Positions 1 through 8,200 of a stretch of DNA of 22,265 nt are shown here, in pieces. Source of the stretch: JAFGHJ01 sp964606065. GTDB lineage: Bacteria > Hydrothermota > UBA3072. Numbering within the stretch: position 1 is the stretch's first letter; every line of letters starts with the position of its first letter. Where the stretch lies: contig CAZSEX010000031.1 in the NCBI GenBank assembly GCA_964606065.1, positions 1-22,265 on the forward strand, written 5' to 3'. The notes below the pieces were generated by a model. The model was not told where the DNA came from, made no database searches, and saw only the letters and a list, made by a program, of their open reading frames with translations. A program made the position numbers and the translations under genes.

Positions 1-351
1 GAGAACACAGAGGTTTTTATTCTTGTTTTTCCCACAACTTCCCACCGATTAAAACGCAGAGAGCACAGAAACCCTACCCCCTTCAACCAAAAAACTGGTA
101 CAACTTTTGGGTACAACCTTACATTCTATCTTTTCTCTTTGTGTTCTTTGTGAACTTTGTGTGAGAATAATTTGGTGTGGTGGGTCGGGCTGTAAAATAA
201 AACAGTCTTCTTCTCTGTGTGCTACGTGAGTTTTTTGCTTTTCTCTGTGACCTCTGCGGTTAAATTGTTTTGGAGGGGTGGATGGGTTTTAAATAACATT
301 CTATTTTTTTCTTTGCGTTCTTTGTTAACTTTGTGGTTCATCTAATTTTCA
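1..351. repeat. Gene-free stretch of degenerate intergenic repeats
   Basis: No convincing gene lies in this stretch. It consists of low-complexity, mutually similar pieces built on the words ACAGAG, CTTTGTG and CTCTGCGGT, in both orientations (for example 1-14, 53-70, 137-191, 209-265 and 308-342). The segment 155-191 matches 5043-5078 (inverted) and 12867-12901 (direct) elsewhere in the window, including the end word GGGTCGGGCT. Sequences of this look occur between genes of several bacterial groups, but I know of no established function. The methyltransferase operon reads into the region from the right and I see no hairpin terminator for it. Confidence 0.6.
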
Positions 352-921
352 CTATTTAAATCCCATCACATAAAAATATCCGTCGACAAAATATTCGATA
401 TTTTTAAAACCACTTTTTTTAAACATTTCTATAAAAAGGTCTTTCTCAGGAACTTTATGGTCGGCTACCTCGGGACTTACTTCTTCATGTAATCGATTTA
501 ATTCCTCTGGAGTAAGCGAATGTCCGATAATCAACCTTCCCCCTTTCTTTAAAACTCTGTAGCACTCTGAAATCGCTTTCTTTTTATTAGTAAAGTGAGG
601 AAAAGAATTGAAAATGATGACTGCATCGAATTTATTCTCAATTAAAGGAATATTTTCTCCTTCTCCCCTTATTGCGAATTCATCAGGATAAATTTCTTTT
701 AAACCTTTAATCATCGCGAAAGCTTTATCGATAAAAACAACTTTGGCTTCGGGAAAATTATCAAACAAACACTCACGTAAAATCCCCTTACCACAGGCTA
801 AATCTAAAATAAATTCGGACCTGCCATCGATCAATTCTCGAACGAAAATTCCGGCGACTACCTTCGATTCTGCCGAAACTTCCCAGTTCTCCGCCCATTT
901 TTCAAAACAGTCAATGTCCAT
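352..921 (-). CDS. Class I SAM-dependent methyltransferase, last gene of the metal uptake operon
   Basis: This 189-residue protein has the Rossmann-fold methyltransferase layout. Motif I, the SAM-binding glycine loop, is LDLACGKG at about residues 39-46. An acidic residue at the end of strand 2 (VVFIDKAFAM) should contact the SAM ribose, and the post-motif regions include FDAVIIFNSFPHF and the late motif LKKGGRLIIGHS. The length is normal for a single-domain enzyme of the UbiE/Methyltransf_11 type. Its ATG lies inside the end of the upstream permease gene (11-nt overlap), so translation is probably coupled. The substrate is not evident. The location in a TonB/ABC metal importer operon suggests a role with the imported metal or its ligand, but that is inference. 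Confidence 0.85.
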   Translation of the reverse strand: MDIDCFEKWAENWEVSAESKVVAGIFVRELIDGRSEFILDLACGKGILRECLFDNFPEAKVVFIDKAFAMIKGLKEIYPDEFAIRGEGENIPLIENKFDAVIIFNSFPHFTNKKKAISECYRVLKKGGRLIIGHSLTPEELNRLHEEVSPEVADHKVPEKDLFIEMFKKSGFKNIEYFVDGYFYVMGFK

Positions 922-1717
922 TTCTGCCTCTCGAAATCAAAGAAATTATAAAAATCAGGGAAGAAACGATTATAATTGTGGCTCCCGAGGGTACAGAAAA
1001 CACATAAGAAAAGAAAAGCCCCGAAAGGCAAGAGACAATCGCAAATATAATAGAAAGAAGATACATTTTTGAAAGTTCGTGCGTCAGAATTCTTGCGGCT
1101 GAAGGAGGATTTATCAAAAGGCTAAAAATCAATATTCCCCCGATTGTATTTAAATTAAGGCAAATTACAAACCCGGATAGAAAAAGGAGGCTGAAAAAAA
1201 TAAATTTTTCCGGTATACCGGACGCCATGGCAACTTCTCTGTTGTAAAATACCGCTTTGATTTCTTTGCCAAAAAGAAGCAAAAAAATAATCATAAAAAA
1301 AGTTATACCCGCGTTTATATAAATATTAATCCTGGAGAGAGTCAAAATACTTCCCCAGATGAGATTAAACGCCTCTGTTTTTGGTCCTTCTATCAAGCCG
1401 AGTCCGAGAAAAGCTATTCCCAGCGCAAGAGAAAAAATAATACCTATTATGATGTTAGCTTCCAATCCGGATTTTTCGGCAATAGGACCGATTGAAATAG
1501 AAGCTGCCAGAGAAAAAACTATTGCCATTACGATAGGATCGACACCGAAAAGAAGCCCGATTACGGAACCGGCAAAAGCAGCATGCGATATGGCGACTCC
1601 CACAAAGGGAATCCTTAATAAAACCACCCAGACACCAACAATGCCGAGACCGATGCCCGCGAGTACAGAACCCATCAAGGCATTCTGAAAATAATTATAG
1701 CTTAAAATCTCCCACAT
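911..1717 (-). CDS. znuB: Metal ABC transporter permease (ZnuB/MntB family)
   Basis: This is the inner-membrane channel subunit of an ABC-3 family importer for zinc, manganese or a related divalent metal. The 268 residues are hydrophobic throughout, with about eight to nine membrane segments, and begin with the family-typical WEILSYNYFQNALMGSVLAG region. SHAAFAGSVIGLLFG and the NLIWGSIL region are also characteristic. The start codon lies inside the ATPase gene (23-nt overlap). No Shine-Dalgarno sequence is seen before it, consistent with translational coupling. The permease family does not by itself tell which metal is moved, so the symbol names the family, not a proven zinc specificity. Confidence 0.9.
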   Translation of the reverse strand: MWEILSYNYFQNALMGSVLAGIGLGIVGVWVVLLRIPFVGVAISHAAFAGSVIGLLFGVDPIVMAIVFSLAASISIGPIAEKSGLEANIIIGIIFSLALGIAFLGLGLIEGPKTEAFNLIWGSILTLSRINIYINAGITFFMIIFLLLFGKEIKAVFYNREVAMASGIPEKFIFFSLLFLSGFVICLNLNTIGGILIFSLLINPPSAARILTHELSKMYLLSIIFAIVSCLSGLFFSYVFSVPSGATIIIVSSLIFIISLISRGRNGH

Positions 1718-2450
1718 ATTTTTTTAAGCTTTCTTCGTTAATGTCATAAAGATTGGATAAATCTTTTAAATTATAATCATCGTGTGAAAAATCACCGAAA
1801 ACTTCTCCGTTCTTAAGAGCAATCACTCTATTAATTCCTTCAGGTAAATATCTTAGAAGATGAGTAACAAAAACAATCGTCAATTTATGTTTTTCGTAAA
1901 TACGGGTAATCAAGCTATTGATTTCCATCTGCGATGCTGGATCCAGATTCATCAAAATTTCATCCAGAAGTAAAATTTCTACATCTCTTGCCAATTCTCT
2001 GGCGATAGATACTTTCCTCTGTTCTCCACCCGATAGAAAACCCGCCGGTCTATTCTCTAATTCCTTTATCCCTACTTCTTCCAGGGATTTCTGAACAGAT
2101 ATAAAATCGTTTTCATCCAGTTTTTTAAAAAGCCCCCTGACGCCTGTTCTCCCGACACAAACTATATCCTTAACGGAAAGAGGCACATTTTTTGAAACAA
2201 ATTCATTCTGGAAAATAAAACCGATTTTTTTTCTTACAGCAAGACCGTTTTTAAACGGATCCAGGTCGAATACCCGAACTTCTCCCGAATCAGGAATTAA
2301 AAATCCGTTTATAATTTTAAGCAGGGTTGTTTTTCCCGCTCCGTTGGGACCTATTATGGCAACAAAATCCTGTTTTTTTATATTCAGGGAAAAGTTAGAT
2401 AAAACTTCTTTGCCGCCAAAAGTTTTGCTAATTTCTTGTATGTCTATCAC
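1695..2450 (-). CDS. znuC: Metal ABC transporter ATP-binding protein (ZnuC family)
   Basis: This 251-residue cytoplasmic ATPase powers the neighbouring permease. Walker A is GPNGAGKTT at residues 34-42, the Q-loop lies in GFIFQNEF, the ABC signature LSGGEQRK is near residue 140, Walker B is ILLLDE near residues 160-165, and the switch histidine is in VFVTHLL. The D-loop is MNLDPAS. All catalytic elements are intact. The gene overlaps the binding-protein gene upstream by 23 nt and the permease gene downstream by 23 nt, which indicates one tightly coupled translation unit. The tail after the H-loop is about 45 residues, as in ZnuC-type proteins. Confidence 0.92.
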   Translation of the reverse strand: MIDIQEISKTFGGKEVLSNFSLNIKKQDFVAIIGPNGAGKTTLLKIINGFLIPDSGEVRVFDLDPFKNGLAVRKKIGFIFQNEFVSKNVPLSVKDIVCVGRTGVRGLFKKLDENDFISVQKSLEEVGIKELENRPAGFLSGGEQRKVSIARELARDVEILLLDEILMNLDPASQMEINSLITRIYEKHKLTIVFVTHLLRYLPEGINRVIALKNGEVFGDFSHDDYNLKDLSNLYDINEESLKKYVGDFKL

Positions 2451-3198
2451 TTAAAATATCCAGCAATAGATTTATATTATTCAGAAGTGTCGTTTTATAA
2501 TCGTTTTCTTCCGGAAAATTCGATAGAATTACATAATTAATTTTTAATTCGTCTGCGATTGTCCTGCCCACCTTCTGACCACTTTGCAAATTATCCACAA
2601 CCAACCGCGCATTTTTATCTCTACCGGTTTTTATCACTTCTGCGATTTCCTTAAGCGAGATATCCTCTCCCGGAGAGAAAACACAAACCACTTCCACTCC
2701 TAAAAACTCAAGAAAATCTTTTTGATGTTCATTACATATAACTTTAACTCCCTTTATCGGTTCTTTTTCCCGGGAAATTATATTGGAAAGAGAATCCATA
2801 TCCATTTTAAGTTCTTCATATCTTCTATTTATTTCCTTAATGCTTATACTATCGGAACCGTATTCACTTTTTAATATCTCTGAAATTTCCCGGGCACCTT
2901 TCAGGTAAACATCGGGAATCATCCAATTACCATCGGTCTTCAAATCCACTATATCAATATCAAGGTCTAATTTTTCTATCTTTTTAAACCAGGATTCATA
3001 ACCGTGATATATGATTAAGTCTGATAAAAAAATCAAATTCGCTTCCACAGGAGAAAGATCAAAATGCCCGGGACACATTCCACCGGGCACAATGTTAATC
3101 ACTTTAGCATCTTCGGGAGCGATCATCTCCACAACCGAAGAAATATCCGTCGTCGACGTAACTATTCCCATTCCTAATACAAGAAAAAGCAAATTCAT
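2428..3198 (-). CDS. Periplasmic metal-binding protein of an ABC importer (ZnuA-like)
   Basis: This 256-residue protein starts with a hydrophobic export signal (LLFLVLGMGIVTS) without a lipobox cysteine, so it should be a soluble periplasmic protein. The fold is that of the ZnuA/TroA cluster A-I family. GGMCPGHFDLSP (C42, H45) matches the position of the first histidine ligand (DPHxxEP in classical members), and H65, H158 (NEHQKDF) and D202 (VVDNLQSGQK) fit later ligand positions. The usual third-loop histidine (NPHxWLDP) is not present: the corresponding stretch reads DGNWMIPDVY. There is no His-rich loop. The start overlaps the TonB receptor stop as ATGA. Metal specificity is open, with zinc the default guess. 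Confidence 0.85.
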   Translation of the reverse strand: MNLLFLVLGMGIVTSTTDISSVVEMIAPEDAKVINIVPGGMCPGHFDLSPVEANLIFLSDLIIYHGYESWFKKIEKLDLDIDIVDLKTDGNWMIPDVYLKGAREISEILKSEYGSDSISIKEINRRYEELKMDMDSLSNIISREKEPIKGVKVICNEHQKDFLEFLGVEVVCVFSPGEDISLKEIAEVIKTGRDKNARLVVDNLQSGQKVGRTIADELKINYVILSNFPEENDYKTTLLNNINLLLDILSDRHTRN

Positions 3199-4976
3199 CT
3201 TTTAAGAGCTATCCCGATCTTAAAAGCCCTTCCGGGCATATTATACAAACCTGTAGCGTTAGGAATTTCAACATACCTGACATAATCCTCATCGAATATA
3301 TTATCGACGCCCAGAGACAAATAAATATCATCCCTCGGCTTCAGATTAAAACGAACATCAAAAACATAATAAGAAGGAATTTTTTCCAGATGATTATCCG
3401 CCGCGTAGTAGTCGGTGAGATATCTTCCGCTTAATCTTCCTTCTAAAATTTCCTTCTCAAAAGTTATACTTCCGCTAAGTTTCTGACCGGGAACACCCTG
3501 CGTTCTTTCCTCCATATCTATATAAGAATAAGAAACTTCTAATTTCAACCAATTAAGAGGATATACACCCAGAGAAGTTTCCAGACCTTTCTCTAATAAA
3601 GAATCCACATTTTCAAACTGTCCGCTCGCAGGAGAGAACCTTATGAAATTATTTGTATTCATAAGATAAAGGGCTAAGTCTAAATCCAAAATATCGGATA
3701 ATTTCTGCCTTAAACCTATTTCATAACTCATAAGTTCCTCAGAACCGAGCGATGAATTTGAAACAGGTAAAAGGTAAAGGTCACTGAAAGAAGGAAGCCT
3801 GAAACCCTTGCCTATCCTACCCCGTAATCTCGTATCATTATATTTAAGGACAATTCCTCCGTCGTACGAAAAAACACCATCCGAATCCTCCACGTAAGTG
3901 TATCTCAATCCACCCGAAAGATTAACAAATGAAGTTTTTTGTTCCGAATGAATGAACCCTTCATAAACCTCTCTGTCCCACTCTCCGTTTGAAATCCAGT
4001 TTCCATATTGCTTATAGAACTCGACGCCGCCTTGAGTTTTATTCCCCTTCAAAAGAGCCAACCTGACTAAAGAATTCAAACCGTCGATCTTATCTCTCGA
4101 TTCCCATCCATCGGAAAATCGATGATAACCGTAAGTCCTGTATACCTTAGTTTGAAAATCAATTCTTTTAATTTGCCCGTTCACGGAAACATCGAAAGCT
4201 CCTCTTTCATAATTCTGATAACCATCCGGAACAGAAATATCTCCCGCGGTAGCCGGATCCTCCTTGTAGGCATCCACATATTTTGCGTAATTCTCGATTT
4301 TCCAATTTTCATTAATATTGTATATCAAATTACCCTGGTAAGCTTCGGTATTTGAAGCCGAATTCGGGAGAAATCCGTCAGAAGAACTTTTCTGAATTGT
4401 TCCCAGGAAATTTAATTTTGAAAATGACTCCTCAAAAGAACCAGTTATGTTGCGAGTATCAAAACTTCCGTAATCTATCCTTAAATTTACTTTTCTATCG
4501 CCGGAAGGCTGCCTGGTTAAAATATTAACGACTCCCCCCATAGCCCCGGAACCGTACAAAGAAGAAAGCGGACCTTTAACAACTTCTATCTTTTTTACGT
4601 TATGAAGAGGAAACGTGTGGGTTACAGCACAACCGTATATAGCCATCTTCTCAGGTCTTCCGTCTACAAGAAAACCGAGTTTTCTTCCGTTATTACCTAT
4701 ACCCCTTATAACCACATCGGCTCTTCCGAAATTTCCCGTTTTCATAACCTCTACTCCGGGGATACCGGAAAGCAAATCGGGAGTTACGTAAGAATTCATC
4801 AATTCTATGTCTTCTTCAGTTATAACCGAAACCGAAGCGGAAATGTCAGAAATATTATCTTCGTATCTATTTGCCGTAATCACAACACCTTCAGAAATGT
4901 ACATCTTTGCACCCGTAGTATCCATAGCAAACTCCACCGAATCCACCATAGAAAACAAATAAAACAACAGAATCAC
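3195..4976 (-). CDS. TonB-dependent outer membrane receptor, probably for a metal or metal chelate
   Basis: This receptor imports a substrate across the outer membrane using TonB energy. A TonB-box-like segment (GVVITANRYE) follows the signal sequence. The plug domain contains VVIRGIG and the LYGSGAMGGVVNILTR motif, and the rest is a 22-strand-type barrel ending in the C-terminal signature FKIGIALKR. At about 593 residues it is BtuB-sized. In the plug, YGCAVTHTFPLH (C116, H120, H125) is an unusual Cys/His cluster that might contact a metal. The in-frame ATG at 4991 has no ribosome site before it, and the strong GGAGG lies inside the coding sequence it would give. The GTG at 4976, 5 nt after the GGAGG, is therefore preferred. 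It is the first gene of the operon and overlaps the next by ATGA. Confidence 0.88.
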   Translation of the reverse strand: MILLFYLFSMVDSVEFAMDTTGAKMYISEGVVITANRYEDNISDISASVSVITEEDIELMNSYVTPDLLSGIPGVEVMKTGNFGRADVVIRGIGNNGRKLGFLVDGRPEKMAIYGCAVTHTFPLHNVKKIEVVKGPLSSLYGSGAMGGVVNILTRQPSGDRKVNLRIDYGSFDTRNITGSFEESFSKLNFLGTIQKSSSDGFLPNSASNTEAYQGNLIYNINENWKIENYAKYVDAYKEDPATAGDISVPDGYQNYERGAFDVSVNGQIKRIDFQTKVYRTYGYHRFSDGWESRDKIDGLNSLVRLALLKGNKTQGGVEFYKQYGNWISNGEWDREVYEGFIHSEQKTSFVNLSGGLRYTYVEDSDGVFSYDGGIVLKYNDTRLRGRIGKGFRLPSFSDLYLLPVSNSSLGSEELMSYEIGLRQKLSDILDLDLALYLMNTNNFIRFSPASGQFENVDSLLEKGLETSLGVYPLNWLKLEVSYSYIDMEERTQGVPGQKLSGSITFEKEILEGRLSGRYLTDYYAADNHLEKIPSYYVFDVRFNLKPRDDIYLSLGVDNIFDEDYVRYVEIPNATGLYNMPGRAFKIGIALKR

Positions 4977-4993
4977 TTCCACCTCCTTCATAT

Positions 4994-5022
4994 AGTGTTA
5001 CTTTTTTTTAAAAGATAGCACT
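4994..5022 (-). promoter_or_regulatory. Imperfect dyad over the metal operon -10 region, candidate operator
   Basis: Outer arms AGTGTTA (4994-5000) and TAGCACT (5016-5022) form an inverted repeat with one mismatch. Inner T-run and AAAAG sequences add further pairing. The dyad covers the -10 box and probable transcription start of the receptor operon, where a repressor would act. It does not match the Fur or Zur consensus as I know them, so the regulator is unknown. The inner A/T symmetry could be chance. Confidence 0.35.
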
Positions 5023-5039
5023 AAGAATAGTCTTGTCAA
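5012..5039 (-). promoter_or_regulatory. Sigma-70 type promoter of the metal uptake operon
   Basis: On the minus strand TTGACA (5034-5039) is followed after 16 nt by TATCTT (5012-5017). It drives the TonB receptor and the four genes behind it. A repeat copy ends only 3 nt upstream of the -35 box. Confidence 0.65.
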
Positions 5040-5042
5040 GAG

Positions 5043-5078
5043 GGCAACTTACCACACCAAAAATTATCTCACACAAAG
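5043..5078 (-). repeat. Intergenic repeat copy B (inverted)
   Basis: Read on the minus strand, this piece begins CTTTGTGTGAGATAATTT and continues TTGGTGTGG. It clearly matches 155-191 on the plus strand and more loosely 12867-12901. Its end abuts the -35 box of the metal operon promoter. Confidence 0.65.
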
Positions 5079-5175
5079 GCGCAATAACACTACAAAGGGC
5101 ACAAAGCTACCCCGCGCACACAATGTCTTTTGTTTATTTTGGCATTACGGGTTCGATATCTTGCCTGCCCCAGCT

Positions 5176-5226
5176 TGCCCCGTGGAATAGATTGGCATCA
5201 AGGAAGCTCTTCTATTCCACAGGGCA
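5176..5226. repeat. Palindromic intergenic element with a long stem
   Basis: The arms 5176-5191 (TGCCCCGTGGAATAGA) and 5211-5226 (TCTATTCCACAGGGCA) are complementary at 15 of 16 positions around a 19-nt loop. The right arm recurs exactly for 15 nt at 9500-9514, and related words occur at 12731-12750. It looks like a REP- or MITE-like dispersed palindrome rather than a terminator, since no T-run follows. Confidence 0.65.
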
Positions 5227-5258
5227 GGCGGATACGCACTGAAGAAAGCTGACTTTAT

Positions 5259-5288
5259 AAAAAAAGGGTGGTTGCCCACCCCTTTTTT
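5259..5288 (-). terminator. Rho-independent terminator of the FG-GAP protein gene
   Basis: The stem GGGTGG/CCACCC (5266-5271 with 5276-5281) has a 4-nt loop and is flanked by A-runs on one side and T-runs on the other. On the minus strand it lies 7 nt after the stop codon of the 5296-9336 gene. The flanks make it symmetric, so it may also terminate in the opposite direction. Confidence 0.85.
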
Positions 5289-5295
5289 AAATTTC

Positions 5296-8200
5296 TTATC
5301 TCAGAAGGACGACCTTCCTTACGAGATTTTCACTCTTTCCCTTTCTAAGAGAAATGAAATATATATCGCTCGGCAGTTTATCTCCATTCAATTTTATCGA
5401 GTGTATTCCCGCGGGTTTCTTTCCGGTGAAAAGACTTTTAACCATTATTCCGGCTTTGTTGTAAACCTTTAGATTCATATCCTCTTTTGATTCTCCTTCC
5501 GAAATGTAAAAATTTATACTGAAGACGTCTGTCGAAATGACTGGGAATACACTGAGTTTTATGTCGCTTCCTGAACCTGTATTATCTTCGATTCCCGAAA
5601 CATCGGTTGTTATAAAGTCGGTTTCATTCCATCCGTTCGGCCCTATCGACAGCCATCTGGAATGAATCGCGTCGTTGTAAGTTGCAGGATCATATTTTAA
5701 TCTAACCCTCCAGTGATAAGCAGTAGCGTAATTCAAACCGATTACATCTTCAGATATTTTCGTACCAGATATACCTGTATTATACCATGAACCGCTCTCG
5801 GAAATAGAAGTTCCGTCGAATAATTGACCGAGTTCTTTCACTTCCCATTGTAATTTAACTTTTCCCCTCCCTCCGGGTGTTCTTCCGAGTATATTAAGCT
5901 TTACTCCTTCGCTTCCCGTCGCGTTGCCGAGCTGAACAGGACGGGAACCGTCGGTTGTGGATTGTGTGGGAATAAGAGAAAGTCCACTGCCGTTGCCATG
6001 ATATACAAATGCAGTTCCTTCATTAGTTCCTATGTCATCATACGCGTACGCCCCCACGATCACATCCGAATATCCGTCGCCATTTACGTCTCCCGCTGTG
6101 GAAACTGATATTCCGAAGTTTGCTTCTTCCTGGTTGGACTCAGCTGTCCAGCTGGCAGAAGCAGATAATCCTGAAGAACTTCCATGATATACAAATGCTC
6201 TTCCTTCATTATTTTCTCCATTTGTGTATCTGTAGGCCCCCACGATCACATCCGAATATCCATCTCCATTTACGTCTCCCGCTGTGGAGACGGATACGCC
6301 GAAGTAGGCGTATTCCTGATCGCCTTCAGCAGACCAATCAACAGTTTCGGAAAGTCCCGAACTACTTCCATGATACACAAATACTCCTCCTTCATATAAT
6401 TCCACATTATTATACCCATACGCGCCTACAATCACATCCGAATATCCGTCTCCGTTTACATCCCCTGCCGAGGAGACCGTACAGCCGAAGTAAGTACTTG
6501 CCTGATCGGATTCCCCTTGCCAGTCGGCATCCGTAGATAGTCCGGAAGAACTGCCATGATATACAAACGCGACTCCCTCATTTGTTTCTTCATTATCGTA
6601 CTTATACGCGCCCACAATCACATCCGAATATCCGTCTCCGTTTACATCCCCCGCTGAGGAAACTGATACGCCGAAGTAAGCACTTGCCTGACCGGATTTG
6701 GCAGACCAGTCGGGAGTGCTGGAGAGCCCGGAGGGACTTCCATGGTATGCAAATGCAGCTCCTTCATTCGATCCTGCGTCATCATACGAGTACGCCCCCA
6801 CGATCACATCCGAATATCCGTCTCCGTTTACGTCTCCCGCCGAGGAAATCGAGTTACCGAATAATGCGTATTCCTGATCAGATTCGGCAGACCAGTCGGC
6901 AGAAGCGGAAAGTCCGGAAAAACTTCCATGATATACGAACACCATTCCTTCATCTGTTTCTCCATCGTCATAATAAGGGGCTCCCACAATCACGTCTGAA
7001 TATCCATCTCCGTTTACATCCCCCGCCGAGGAAACTGAGTAGCCGAAGTTGGCATCTGATTGATCGGGTTCATCTGTCCAATTAGGAGTTTCGGACAAGC
7101 TCGAAGAACTTCCACGATATACAAATGCTCCTCCATTATCCATTTGTAATCCTGCATCGTACTTAGGAGCGCCCACAATCACGTCTGAATATCCGTCTCC
7201 GTTCACATCCCCCGCCGAGGAGACTGAATTACCGAAGTACGCCTGCTCTTGACTGGAACCAGCTGACCAGGAAGAAACCGCGGAAAGCCCGTAAGAACTG
7301 CCGTGATACACAAACGCTCCTCCTTCAGCAACATGACCATTATTGTAATAGGAAGCTCCCACAATTACGTCTGAATAACCATCGCCATTTACGTCTCCCG
7401 CCGAGGAAACCGAACTGCCAAAGTTTGCGTATTCCTGATTGGATTCGGCAGTCCAGTCGGCAGTGCTGGAGAGCCCGGAGGAACTCCCATGATATACAAA
7501 TGCCATCCCTTCTTCATATTCTCCATTGTAGTTCTCACAAGCGCCCACAATCACGTCTGAATATCCATCACCGTTTACATCGCCTGCCGAGGAGACTGAG
7601 TTAGCGAAATGTATGCCTGAATGTTCGGTCTCAACTGACCAGTCTTCAGTCACGGAGAGCCCGGAGGAACTCCCATGATATACAAATGCCATCCCTGTAC
7701 TCGTTCCTCCATACCAATAAGCGCCCACAATCACGTCTGAATATCCGTCTCCGTTCACATCCCCCGCCGAGGAGACTGAACAGCCCAATTGACCCAAATT
7801 ATCATTGGATTCAACTGTCCAGGCAGCAGTACCGGAAAGCCCCGAGGAACTCCCGTGATATACATAAGCCCTTCCTTCCCGGTTTTCTCCATTTGTGTAC
7901 CAGTAAGCGCCCACAATCACATCCGAATATCCGTCGCCGTTTACATCCCCCGCTGTGGAAACGGAATTACCGAAGCACGCCATACTTATATTGGATTCAG
8001 CGGACCAGTCGGCAGAAGAGGAAAGCCCGAAAGAACTGCCATGATATACAAATGCCATTCCTTCTTCCCCTTCTCCATGGTCATACCCATAAGCCCCTAC
8101 AATTACGTCTGAATATCCGTCTCCGTTTACATCCCCCGCTGTGGAGACGGAATTACCGAAGTATGCACTTGAATGATCGGATTCGGCTGTCCAATTCGCG

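Noticed and set aside
1..350. CRISPR array
   Set aside because: The similar words at 1-350 are degenerate, unevenly spaced and in both orientations. There is no regular repeat-spacer pattern and no cas gene.
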